Shown piece by piece: positions 25,731 through 33,734 of a stretch of DNA of 64,000 nt; position 1 is the stretch's first letter, and each line of letters begins with the position of its first letter. The notes beneath the pieces were generated by a model. That model ran no database searches, was not told the DNA's origin, and saw only the letters and a list, made by a program, of their open reading frames with translations. The stretch is from NCBI RefSeq assembly GCF_000242455.2, contig NC_019892.1, forward strand, positions 3,782,001 to 3,846,000, read 5' to 3'. Made by a program: the position numbers and the translations under genes. This stretch comes from Singulisphaera acidiphila DSM 18658. GTDB taxonomy: Bacteria; Planctomycetota; Planctomycetia; Isosphaerales; Isosphaeraceae.

Positions 25731-25854
25731 TTCGTGGCTGGTATGTCGCCTGAAAATCGATCAAAAACGTCGCAAAGTCGAATCTGAGCACCCTTTGTGC
25801 TAGACTAGATTTGGTCTCATCGCCTCTTCGCAACTGCCCCGCTCCGAGTTTGGG

Positions 25855-26472
25855 ATGCGCCTCTTGATCGACGGCTATAACGTGATGTTCGCTCAGGGCC
25901 TCGTGGGGAAGCGGGTTGGCCCCGATCACTTCCGCAAGGCGAGGACCCAGTTTCTCAACAAGCTCTCCGACGCTCTCGGTCCGCTGGAATCGCACCTGAC
26001 CACGGTTGTCTTCGACGCCGCCACCCCTCCGCACGACCTCCCCCCCCAATCACGCCACAAGGGAATGACGATCCTCTACGCGGTCAACGACGAGGATGCC
26101 GACGCACGGATTGAGAAGCTGATCGCCGCGCATTCCGCTCCGAAGACCCTGACCGTCGTCTCCTCCGATAACCGGATCCGGCAGGCCGCCACAAGGCGTA
26201 AGGCCCGAGTCCTGACGGCCGACCTGTTCCTTGTCGATATCGAAACCCGGAAGCGAAGCCCTCGCGAAGCCCCCGCCCCGCCCAAGCCGGAGAAGGGACG
26301 CGGACGCGAGCTTTCCTCCAGTGAATCGGCGTACTGGCTCAACGAATTCCGCGACATTGAGGAAATGCCGGAGACACGGGCCATGATGGGCAATGAAATG
26401 GGCCTCCCGACCGACGCTGAGATTGCCGAGATCGAACGCGAAGTCGAGCGTGAGTTCCGCGAAGGCAAGTGA
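25855..26472 (+). CDS. NYN-domain (YacP/Rae1-like) putative ribonuclease
   Basis: A 205-residue protein starting MRLLIDGYNVMF, the first acidic motif of the NYN/PIN-like nuclease fold; SSDNRIRQAA is the second. In Bacillus, the related Rae1 cleaves mRNA at the ribosomal A site. The N-terminal 125 residues are the NYN domain; a Pro-rich linker (EAPAPPKPEKGRG) and an acidic C-terminal tail (AEIAEIEREVEREFREG) follow. The role in RNA turnover is inferred from the family. It stands 183 bases ahead of sucC. Confidence 0.75.
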   Translation: MRLLIDGYNVMFAQGLVGKRVGPDHFRKARTQFLNKLSDALGPLESHLTTVVFDAATPPHDLPPQSRHKGMTILYAVNDEDADARIEKLIAAHSAPKTLTVVSSDNRIRQAATRRKARVLTADLFLVDIETRKRSPREAPAPPKPEKGRGRELSSSESAYWLNEFRDIEEMPETRAMMGNEMGLPTDAEIAEIEREVEREFREGK

Positions 26473-26655
26473 AACCGCCGCGTGAAACAAGAGGGCGGGG
26501 CAAGCGATCCGGTGGCTGAAACTCCTTGGCGGAATGACCTTATTCGCCAGCTTGGGTCTGGAACCCGGACGAAGCCCTATGGTAAAACCGCCTCGGGGAT
26601 AGACGGCGCGAGCCGATCGATCCGCGGCGAATGGTCCACGAAGGGTTCGGCGAAT

Positions 26656-27906
26656 ATGAAAGTTCACGAGTATCAGGCGAAAGACCTTCTGCGAGCCGCA
26701 GGGGTCGCGGTCCCTGACGGGATTGTCATCACCTCCGCCGAGGAGGCCGGCGCCGCGTTCGATCAGTTGAAGGGGGGCCTGATCGTCGTCAAAGCCCAGG
26801 TCCACGCCGGTGGACGAGGCAAAGGGGTCGCCATCGGCCCGGACGACGACCGCGCCAAGGCCCTCGAGATCGCCAGCGGGCAGGCGCCTCGCCCCGACGG
26901 CATGGCCAAGGGGGTGCAGCTCGTCCGCACACGCGAAGAGGCCGTCAAGGCGGCCGCCAGCCTGCTCGGCAAGACGCTCGTCACCTATCAGACGGGCGCA
27001 GAGGGGCAGGCCATCTCCAAGGTGCTGATCACAGTCGGCCACGACATCGTCCGCGAGCTCTACCTCGGCCTGGCATTCGACCGCGCCTTGCAGTGCCCCG
27101 TGCTGATGGCCTCGACCGAAGGGGGCGTCGAGATCGAGACGATCGCCCACACGCACCCGGAAAAGATTCACCGCGAGCCGATCGACGTCGGACTCGGCCT
27201 GGCCGGATTCCAGGCCCGCAAGGTTTGCCAGGTGCTCGGCCTGAAGGGAGAGACCGCCAAAAAGGGCGAGGTCTTCCTCAAGAACTTCGTCAAGCTCTTC
27301 CTGGACACCGACGCCTCCCTGGCCGAAATCAACCCCTTGATCGTGACCGACAAGGGCGACGTGATGGCGCTCGACTGCAAGTTCAACTTCGATGACAACG
27401 CCATGTTCCGGCACCCGGCCATCGCGGCGCTGCTCGATGTGGCGGAGGAAGACCCCGCCGAGCTGCGTGCGGGCAAGAGCGGGCTGAGCTACGTGAGCCT
27501 CGATGGCAACATCGCCTGCCTGGTCAACGGGGCGGGGTTGGCCATGAGCACGATGGACCTGATTAAGTACCACGGGGGCGAGCCGGCCAACTTCCTCGAC
27601 GTCGGTGGCGGAGCGAGCAAGGAGCAAGTCCTTGAAGGGTTCCGGATCCTGCTGGCGTCACCACGGGTCAAGGCCGTCTTGGTGAACATCTTCGGCGGAA
27701 TCATGAAGTGCGACATCATCGCCTCGGCCTTGCTGGCCGCTTACGGTGAGCTCGACTTCCGGGTCCCGCTGGTCGTCCGCCTCGAAGGCACGAACGTCGA
27801 GGCCGGTCGAAAGATGATCGAAGAGAGTGGCCGGAACATCATCACCGCGATGGGCCTGACCGACGCCGCCGAGAAAGTCGTCGCCGCTGCCAAAGGGGCC
27901 GCGTAA
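26656..27906 (+). CDS. sucC: Succinyl-CoA synthetase, beta subunit
   Basis: A 416-residue ATP-grasp subunit of the TCA-cycle enzyme that makes ATP or GTP from succinyl-CoA. MKVHEYQAKDLLRAAG, VHAGGRGKGV and FGGIMKCDIIA are diagnostic. ATG 26656 is used (AAGGG upstream); the open frame to 26482 lacks homology. It is somewhat longer than the usual 388-400 residues. Cotranscribed with sucD, 95 bases downstream. Confidence 0.95.
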   Translation: MKVHEYQAKDLLRAAGVAVPDGIVITSAEEAGAAFDQLKGGLIVVKAQVHAGGRGKGVAIGPDDDRAKALEIASGQAPRPDGMAKGVQLVRTREEAVKAAASLLGKTLVTYQTGAEGQAISKVLITVGHDIVRELYLGLAFDRALQCPVLMASTEGGVEIETIAHTHPEKIHREPIDVGLGLAGFQARKVCQVLGLKGETAKKGEVFLKNFVKLFLDTDASLAEINPLIVTDKGDVMALDCKFNFDDNAMFRHPAIAALLDVAEEDPAELRAGKSGLSYVSLDGNIACLVNGAGLAMSTMDLIKYHGGEPANFLDVGGGASKEQVLEGFRILLASPRVKAVLVNIFGGIMKCDIIASALLAAYGELDFRVPLVVRLEGTNVEAGRKMIEESGRNIITAMGLTDAAEKVVAAAKGAA

Positions 27907-28001
27907 GTTCCGATCCGTCGCCGGTGGTCGTTGGTCGCTCGGCTCACCGGCCGTCTCCCTTGCCGACGGCGTGGAACCACGCCCTAAAGAGGATTCGACG
28001 A

Positions 28002-28883
28002 ATGAGTATCTTGGTCGATAAGAATACGCGGCTGATCTGCCAGGGGATCACCGGCAAGGCGGGCAAGTTCCACTCCGAGCAGTGCCGCGACTACGGCACG
28101 ACCCTCGTGGGAGGCGTCACCCCCGGCCGAGGGGGCGAGTCGGTCCTGGGCGTCCCCGTCTTCGACACCACGTCCGAAGCGGTCAAAGCCACGGGGGCCA
28201 ACGCCTCGATGATCTTCGTGCCGCCGCCAGGCGCGGCCGACGCGATCCTCGAAGCGGCCGACGCCGGGATCCCCTTGATCATTGCCATCACCGAGGGTAT
28301 TCCGGTCCTCGACATGGCCCGCGCAGTGGCCTACCTGAAGGCCCACCATCCGAACACGAGGCTGATCGGCCCCAACTGCCCCGGGGTCATCACACCCGGC
28401 CAGTGCAAGATCGGGATCATGCCCGGCTACATCCACAAGCCCGGCAAGGTCGGCGTCGTCAGCCGCTCGGGCACGCTGACTTATGAAGGGGTCTGGCAGC
28501 TCACCAACCTCGGGATCGGCCAGAGCACCTGCGTCGGAATCGGTGGCGATCCCATCAACGGGACCGACTTCGTGGCCGCGCTCCGACTCTTCGAGGCCGA
28601 CCCCAACACCGAGGCCGTCCTGATGATGGGCGAAATCGGCGGCAACGCCGAGGAGCAGGCGGCCGCCCTCAAGAAGTCAGGCGAGTTCACCAAGCCGCTG
28701 GCCGCGTTCATCGCCGGCCAGACGGCTCCTCCCGGCAAGCGGATGGGCCACGCTGGGGCGATCATCTCGGGAGGATCCGGCAAGGCGTCCGACAAGATCG
28801 ACGCCCTGGAAGACGCCGGCATCCGCGTCGCCAAGAGCCCCGCCGACATGGGCGCCGCACTGAAGGCTGCTCTCAAAGGTTGA
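28002..28883 (+). CDS. sucD: Succinyl-CoA synthetase, alpha subunit
   Basis: A 293-residue CoA-binding subunit. It carries the CoA-binding Rossmann region (MSILVDKNTRLICQGITG), the NCPGVITPGQ loop, and the phosphohistidine loop GHAGAIISGGSGKASDK, whose His is phosphorylated during catalysis. AAAGAGGA (27986-27993) precedes ATG 28002. Forms a heterodimer or tetramer with the sucC product. Confidence 0.96.
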   Translation: MSILVDKNTRLICQGITGKAGKFHSEQCRDYGTTLVGGVTPGRGGESVLGVPVFDTTSEAVKATGANASMIFVPPPGAADAILEAADAGIPLIIAITEGIPVLDMARAVAYLKAHHPNTRLIGPNCPGVITPGQCKIGIMPGYIHKPGKVGVVSRSGTLTYEGVWQLTNLGIGQSTCVGIGGDPINGTDFVAALRLFEADPNTEAVLMMGEIGGNAEEQAAALKKSGEFTKPLAAFIAGQTAPPGKRMGHAGAIISGGSGKASDKIDALEDAGIRVAKSPADMGAALKAALKG

Positions 28884-28921
28884 TATCACGATTTTCCCAT
28901 GAAAATCGTCTGGTGATCGAG

Positions 28922-28952
28922 AGACAGGGAGCTCACGCTCCCTGTCTTTTTT
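28922..28952 (+). terminator. Rho-independent terminator of sucCD
   Basis: AGACAGGGAGC (28922-28932) and GCTCCCTGTCT (28937-28947) form a perfect 11-base stem with a TCAC loop, followed by a run of Ts (28947-28952). A smaller hairpin (CGATTTTC/GAAAATCG, 28889-28908) lies just ahead of it. Confidence 0.9.
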
Positions 28953-29028
28953 GGCGAACGAAAGCGAAGACGAAGTGAGCTGGTGGGCCATCCCCACCCA
29001 CTCACCTTGTCGGGAGTGTTTCCTTATC

Positions 29029-29640
29029 ATGTCCGATCCGGAGCATCACAACCCCTGGACCACGCTGGACAGCCGGCTCGTCTATGAAAACCCTTGGATC
29101 GCGGTGCGGGAGGACCAGGTCCTCCAACCCAACGGCGCCCCGGGGATCTACGGGGTCGTCCAGTTCCGAAACCAGGCCGTCGGCGTCCTGCCCGTGGATG
29201 AACAGGGCAGGATCTGGCTGGTCGGTCAGTATCGCTACCCGCTCCAGCGGTACTCCTGGGAGATTCCCGAGGGGGGAGGACACTTCGACGAGTCCCCCGA
29301 GGACGCCGCGAGGCGCGAGCTCCGGGAGGAGACCGGGCTAACCGCGGGCCGGCTCGAGTTAATCTCCAAGTCGCACCTGTCCAACTCGGTGAGCGACGAG
29401 TTAGGGTTTATCTACAGGGCGACCGATCTCGAGGAAGGGATCAGTGAACCCGAGGGATCGGAGCGGCTGCAAGTCCGCCGTGTCGAGTGGCCCGAAGCTT
29501 GGGCCATGCTTCAAGACGGCACAATCACCGACTCGATGAGCGTCATTGCCCTGCTGCACGAGGCCGTCCGTCGTGGGGGGATCAACACCAAGACCAATGA
29601 TCACGCACGTCAGACTGCTCGCCGAGACAAGCCGACCTGA
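29029..29640 (+). CDS. Nudix hydrolase (ADP-ribose pyrophosphatase-like)
   Basis: A 203-residue protein with a complete Nudix box: Gly, five residues, Glu, seven residues, RELREETGL, as in GGHFDESPEDAARRELREET. The preceding VGQYRYPLQRYSWEIPEG is typical of ADP-ribose pyrophosphatases (NudF/YjhB-type), which hydrolyse ADP-ribose or similar nucleoside diphosphate sugars using Mg2+. ATG 29029 starts MSDPEHHNPWTTLDSRLVYEN. Exact substrate unknown. It is the last ordinary gene before the mosaic accessory region. Confidence 0.88.
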   Translation: MSDPEHHNPWTTLDSRLVYENPWIAVREDQVLQPNGAPGIYGVVQFRNQAVGVLPVDEQGRIWLVGQYRYPLQRYSWEIPEGGGHFDESPEDAARRELREETGLTAGRLELISKSHLSNSVSDELGFIYRATDLEEGISEPEGSERLQVRRVEWPEAWAMLQDGTITDSMSVIALLHEAVRRGGINTKTNDHARQTARRDKPT

Positions 29641-29662
29641 CATATGGTCCGTGAGGTCGGGC

Positions 29663-29685
29663 AGGGAGTGTCCGCTCTCCCTTTT
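29663..29685 (+). terminator. Weak terminator after the Nudix gene
   Basis: AGGGAG (29663-29668) and CTCCCT (29677-29682) with a short T run form a small hairpin 23 bases past the stop codon. Confidence 0.4.
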
Positions 29686-29739
29686 CAAAAAGGGTTTATC
29701 GCTTAGAAGGGGAGGGCTTCGAGCAGCCTACGCGGCCAC

Positions 29740-29928
29740 ATGAGCACTGGCACGTCAATATCTCTTAACCTCAGCATCTGGGGAACATTCTTCTCCCTCT
29801 GTAGCCTCCTCGACGGCAACAGCCGATTCCTCATCCACGGGGAGATCCGCAAGGGCATAACCGAGCGGGGCGTCGAGACGATCGTGCAACGGGTCCCAGT
29901 GAACACGACGGCGGCCCCGGGGCCGTGA
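29740..29928 (+). pseudogene. IS3-type transposase fragment (rve integrase core)
   Basis: The 62-codon open frame contains WGTFFSLCSLLDGNSRF and LIHGEIRKGITERGVETI, which match the DDE integrase core of IS3-family OrfB, where GTFYYLC-LDGCSRF-HWEIRE-MTEADVE is usual. Only the segment after the first catalytic Asp survives; the rest, including the last Asp and Glu, is missing. It is a dead relic, evidence that the region has received and lost insertion sequences. Confidence 0.65.
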
Positions 29929-30189
29929 ATTGCCTGAGGGTCACAGCCCGGAGTACACTGGAAGGATCTGGGCATAGGAGCGGGCAACGCAGGGACGCGA
30001 CCCGAGCGCCGGCCCTCGGAATCCCGGGGTTGGACGGAAAGCGATAAATCCATTTACAGTTCCTTGCGTCATGCGGCTAGCTTGGCGAGCACGGTCGTTC
30101 TTCCCATTCACGCTGAACCAGCCCAGGGCCGGATCAGTCCGGCTTGCTACAGCATCGCGCGATGACGCTTTGAAAGTGGACTCGCAACC

Positions 30190-31131
30190 ATGTCGATCGA
30201 CGCACCGATTCTCGTCACCGGCGCCGCAGGGCGTCTCGGCGGAGTGGGCGGAGAGATCGTCGAGATCCTCCGTAGCCGCGACCTGCCCGTCCGGGCTCTC
30301 GTGCGGACTGACGACGACCGAGCCGAGGCACTTCGTGCGACCGGGGCCGAGGTCGTCATCGGCGACCTCACCCGCGCCACGGACGTCGCGCGTGCCCTGG
30401 AGGGCTGCCGACGTATGTATTTCGGCATGAGCGTCTCGGCGTCCTACCTCGAGGCGACCGTTACCGCCGCTGCCGCCGCACGCGCCCACAGCGACCTGGA
30501 AGTGTTCGTCAACATCTCCCAGCTGACCGTCTCGCAGATGAGCCTCCTGGCGATGACCGACTCACTCCAGCAGCGGATGCATTGGCTGGGCGAGCAGGCC
30601 CTGAACTGGTCCGGGCTGCCCGTGGTCCACGTCCGCGCGACGGTCTTCCTCCAGCACTTCTTCTTCTCCCAATGGGCCGCCGAATCGATCGCGAAGGACG
30701 GCACGATCCGCCTGCCCTTCGGGGACGCGAGGACGTCCCCGATCGACACGAGGGATGTCGCCGAGGTGATCGCGGCCGTCCTCGAGCATCCGGAGCCCCA
30801 TGTCGGTAAGGTGATCGAATTGACCGGGCCGAAGTCAGAGGACATGCGGGCCGTGGCGGCAGAATACTCCGAGGCCCTCGGGCGGACGATCACCTACGTC
30901 GATGTGCCGATGGCGGAATGGCAAGAGCGTGAGCTTCCCGCTCACGGGCTGCCCGAGCACGTCGCCAGTCACATGAAGACGATGGCCCAGCTCCATGCCG
31001 ACAACCGGTATGACCGGCTGACCCACGATTTCGAGGCGATCATCGGCAGGCCGGCGACGAGTATCCGGGAGTATGTCGCGAAACACCCCGAGATGTTCGG
31101 CTCGAGCAAACCGTCCCCTGTTTTTCCATGA
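30190..31131 (+). CDS. NmrA-like NAD(P)-binding protein (atypical SDR)
   Basis: A 313-residue Rossmann-fold protein. ILVTGAAGRLGGVGGEI is a slightly long glycine motif, and VVIGDLTRATDVARAL continues the NmrA/atypical SDR pattern. The classical YxxxK catalytic pair is not seen, so it may be a redox sensor or an oxidoreductase with another mechanism, as in NmrA and QOR2-type proteins. The Asp ending beta-2 (ALVRTDDD) follows Arg, which favours NADP. It lies between transposase relics and looks like cargo of the accessory region. Start ATG 30190. Confidence 0.75.
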   Translation: MSIDAPILVTGAAGRLGGVGGEIVEILRSRDLPVRALVRTDDDRAEALRATGAEVVIGDLTRATDVARALEGCRRMYFGMSVSASYLEATVTAAAAARAHSDLEVFVNISQLTVSQMSLLAMTDSLQQRMHWLGEQALNWSGLPVVHVRATVFLQHFFFSQWAAESIAKDGTIRLPFGDARTSPIDTRDVAEVIAAVLEHPEPHVGKVIELTGPKSEDMRAVAAEYSEALGRTITYVDVPMAEWQERELPAHGLPEHVASHMKTMAQLHADNRYDRLTHDFEAIIGRPATSIREYVAKHPEMFGSSKPSPVFP

Positions 31132-31267
31132 GATGCGAGGCCGCACGCCACCGGTCCGCCTGATCTGCCGGGCAACCGGCTTGCCCCGTACGAGCCCCCA
31201 CAAGGCCACCCCAGCCCCCGATGAGGGGCGGCTTCGGCGTGCGCTCGGGCGACGGGCCGCCCGATGA

Positions 31268-31436
31268 CCGACCTACGGCTACCGCCAGCAAACGACCATG
31301 CTCCGGCGCGAGGACAGATCTCCGTCAACGGCAAGTGTGTCCGACGCCTAATAGCCGAGATGGGCCTTCAGGGTATGGGCCCCTTATATTCCTTACCCCC
31401 TGGCCAGGGCGTACGCATCTCGCATTCGTGACGTAG
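31268..31436 (+). pseudogene. Frameshifted IS3-type OrfB fragment
   Basis: Two frames together read TYGYRQQTTMLRRE and then VNGKCVRRLIAEMGLQGM, matching the N-terminal HTH_21 region of IS3-family OrfB (YGYRR-TAWLRRE-x-VN-KRVRRLM-EMGL). A frameshift separates them near 31310, and the rest of the gene is missing. It is a decayed relic and may belong to a different copy than the fragment at 29.8 kb. Confidence 0.6.
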
Positions 31437-31495
31437 CCAAGTATTCAGTATCACCGGCGGGTCCAAGGGAGATTCACTCCCTCGAAGCACCTTCA

Positions 31496-31610
31496 GCGGG
31501 TGCTTTGTACCTGATCCGTGCGTGGGCGGCCGAGAACCGCCTGCTCCTCGGCGAGGAGACGGTGGCCGACGGGTTGCACGAGATCACCGGCCGTCCCGAA
31601 TCCGCAACTT
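31496..31610 (+). pseudogene. ISAs1-type transposase fragment
   Basis: The frame reads ALYLIRAWAAENRLLLG, then EETVADGLHEITGRPES. This is the conserved core of ISAs1-family transposases (LHLVSAWAAENRLVLGQ...KSNEITAIPE). Only about 38 codons remain, without flanking catalytic parts. Confidence 0.6.
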
Positions 31611-31762
31611 CCTGCAATCGGGCCGCAGGAACTCGGAATACACGCCAGACGGACCTCCCTATGATCTCACCGTCCTGGTTTCGGTGGGCAGAAGAGCTCG
31701 GCCGTCGATCGCGTGCGATCCAACGGCGTGGCGGCGACGGTGAACGACCGGGGAGGGTGAGT

Positions 31763-32851
31763 ATGACCGGGGGGAAGATAGGTGCAGACGGCGGTGCGAT
31801 AACCCGTCGGCAAGCCCTCGCAACGGCGGCCTCGGCCGGCGTGCTGCTCGGGGGCGTGCCGTCGAATGCAAGAGAGGAGGGGCCGATGACAGCGTCGAAT
31901 CGGCTCTACGATCGATACGATGTGGTGGTGGTCGGCGGCGGACCAGCCGGGCTGAGTGCCGCCCTGGTGCTCGGGCGGGCGTGCCTGGAGGTGCTGGTCT
32001 GCGACTCGGGTAAGGGCCGCAATGCCCCGGCGGCCGGCGTCCACGGCTTCCTCACGCAGGACGGCACCCCGCCGGCCGAGCTGCGTCGGATCGGCCGGGA
32101 GCAACTCCGACCGTATGAGGTCCACTTCCATGAGGGGGCGGTCGTCGATGCTCGGAAAACCGAGGGAGGCTTTGAGGTCACGCTCGACAAGGCCGGGGTC
32201 ATCGCCTGCCGCAAGCTGATCCTGGCCACTGGGATGGCGGACGTATTGCCGGAGATCCCCGGCTTGCGTGAGCTGTGGGGCACCAGCGTGATCCACTGCC
32301 CCTACTGCCACGGCTGGGAGCACCGGGGGCAACCCTGGGCCGCCCTCGTCCCCCCTGAGACGGCGATCGAAACCGCGACGACGTTGCTCGGCTGGAGCAA
32401 CCAACTGACCCTGCTGACAAACGGCCCGTCCAGGCTCGCCCCCGATGACCGAGCCTGGCTGGAAGAGCATGCCGTCGAGGTGGTCGAGGGCCGAGTCGAG
32501 CGGCTGGAGGGGAACGGTGGGCAACTTCAGGCGATCTGGCTCGAAGGCAGCCGGCGGCTGGAGAGGGAAGTCCTCTTCGTGCGGACCCAACTCCGCCAGC
32601 CGTCCGACCTGCCTAAGCGACTGGGATGCGAGTTGATCGCCGACGGTCCCAAAGCGGGCATGGTGCGGACCGACCCGTTCGGGGCGACCGGCGTAGAGGG
32701 TCTCTACATCGTCGGGGACGCCTCCCACGCCGGGGTGCCAAGTGTAGCCTCGGCGGTAGCCGAGGGCTCGATAGCGGCGACTCTCGCCAGCAAGGCAATC
32801 TTTACCGAGGAAACCCAGCGGCCTGCGGGCGGACCAGTTCGCCGGGAGTGA
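31763..32851 (+). CDS. Thioredoxin-reductase-like flavoprotein with Tat-type leader
   Basis: A 362-residue FAD/NAD(P) oxidoreductase. FAD-binding VVVVGGGPAGLSAALVL (about 54-70), redox pair CPYC (179-182, in HCPYCHGWEHRG), and the C-terminal FAD motif VEGLYIVGDASHAG are seen; this is the TrxR-like layout with a CxxC centre. ATG 31763 (GGAGGGTGA upstream) begins a twin-arginine type leader: TRRQALATAASAGVLLGG (RR at 15-16). A second ATG at 31886, after a near-perfect AGGAGGGG (31875-31882), would give a leaderless cytoplasmic form. Electron acceptor is unknown. It follows transposase relics, so it may be acquired. Confidence 0.75.
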   Translation: MTGGKIGADGGAITRRQALATAASAGVLLGGVPSNAREEGPMTASNRLYDRYDVVVVGGGPAGLSAALVLGRACLEVLVCDSGKGRNAPAAGVHGFLTQDGTPPAELRRIGREQLRPYEVHFHEGAVVDARKTEGGFEVTLDKAGVIACRKLILATGMADVLPEIPGLRELWGTSVIHCPYCHGWEHRGQPWAALVPPETAIETATTLLGWSNQLTLLTNGPSRLAPDDRAWLEEHAVEVVEGRVERLEGNGGQLQAIWLEGSRRLEREVLFVRTQLRQPSDLPKRLGCELIADGPKAGMVRTDPFGATGVEGLYIVGDASHAGVPSVASAVAEGSIAATLASKAIFTEETQRPAGGPVRRE

Positions 32852-32996
32852 CCCTCAAGAGCCGCCAGGCGCGGTATTGCAGGTGAGACAGGCCCGAGGA
32901 GCCGACCCGAGCCGCCGTCTGGGCGATGCCGCTGCCACCCAACAGCAGCCTCGCCCGCTCCAACACAAGCCTTGTGAGGCAAAGGATGCCAATTGC

Positions 32997-33734
32997 ATGA
33001 ATAATTCCATTGTTCTGTCTGTGTTTTTGATTTTAGGAGGCATGATGGGGTGCACAAAGCCCACAGAGAGCGCCGCGCCGGTCGTCGAGAGCAACAAGGT
33101 CGCCGAGCAAGGGCTTGAGCAAGAGGAAGCGAACATGCACGGAGAGCACGAACATCACCACAGTGGCTTCGACGATCCCAAAAAGTTCGAAACACGGTGG
33201 AACGACCCAGAGCGCGACAACTGGCAGCACCCGGAGGAGATCATCGCGGCTCTTGCCCTAATGCCTGGGGCGACGGTGGCAGACATCGGCGCGGGGACGG
33301 GCTACATGGTGGCGCACCTGAGCAAGACGGTGGGGGACATCGGCACGGTGATCGCGATCGACGCTGAGCAGGCGATGATCACGTATCTGGCAAGGCGCAG
33401 CGGGGATCTGGGACCAGCCAGGATCGTACCGCGGAAGGTGAGGGCGGAGAGCCCTGATCTAGAGAACGATCGCGTGGATGGCGCGGTGGCCTTGAACATA
33501 TGGCATCACATTGGCGGGCGAGAAGCTTATGCCAAGAAGGTGTACGCAGGGTTGAGACGTGGGGGAAGATTCGTGGTGGTGGACTCCAAAGTCGACGCGA
33601 TCTCTGGGCCGCCCCAAAAGATGCGGCTCGAGGAAGGGCAGGTCGTGAAGGAGCTCGAAGCAGGGGGCTTTCGCGCCGAGGTCGCCCACGAGTCGATGCC
33701 ACAGCACTACATGATCGTCGGCCATAAGGACTAG
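32997..33734 (+). CDS. Exported lipoprotein, class I SAM-dependent methyltransferase domain
   Basis: A 245-residue protein. Residues 1-19 are a lipoprotein signal peptide (MNNSIVLSVFLILGG then MMGC, Cys19). A His-rich stretch (HGEHEHHHSG, about 49-57) precedes a Rossmann methyltransferase: VADIGAGTGY (about 94-103, SAM motif I), IDAEQAM, and VVVDSKVD. Lipoprotein versions of this family are known in proteobacteria; their substrate is unknown, and SAM is not expected outside the cytoplasm. The gene has many AT-rich codons unlike its neighbours, which suggests transfer. Its TAG stop (33732-33734) lies exactly at the IS630 insertion point. Confidence 0.7.
   Translation: MNNSIVLSVFLILGGMMGCTKPTESAAPVVESNKVAEQGLEQEEANMHGEHEHHHSGFDDPKKFETRWNDPERDNWQHPEEIIAALALMPGATVADIGAGTGYMVAHLSKTVGDIGTVIAIDAEQAMITYLARRSGDLGPARIVPRKVRAESPDLENDRVDGAVALNIWHHIGGREAYAKKVYAGLRRGGRFVVVDSKVDAISGPPQKMRLEEGQVVKELEAGGFRAEVAHESMPQHYMIVGHKD

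Noticed and set aside
26050..27627. 525-residue minus-strand open frame
   Set aside because: Antisense to the NYN gene and sucC; no recognisable domain.
29703..30053. 116-residue minus-strand open frame
   Set aside because: No homology-like motif; the plus strand at the same place carries a recognisable transposase relic.
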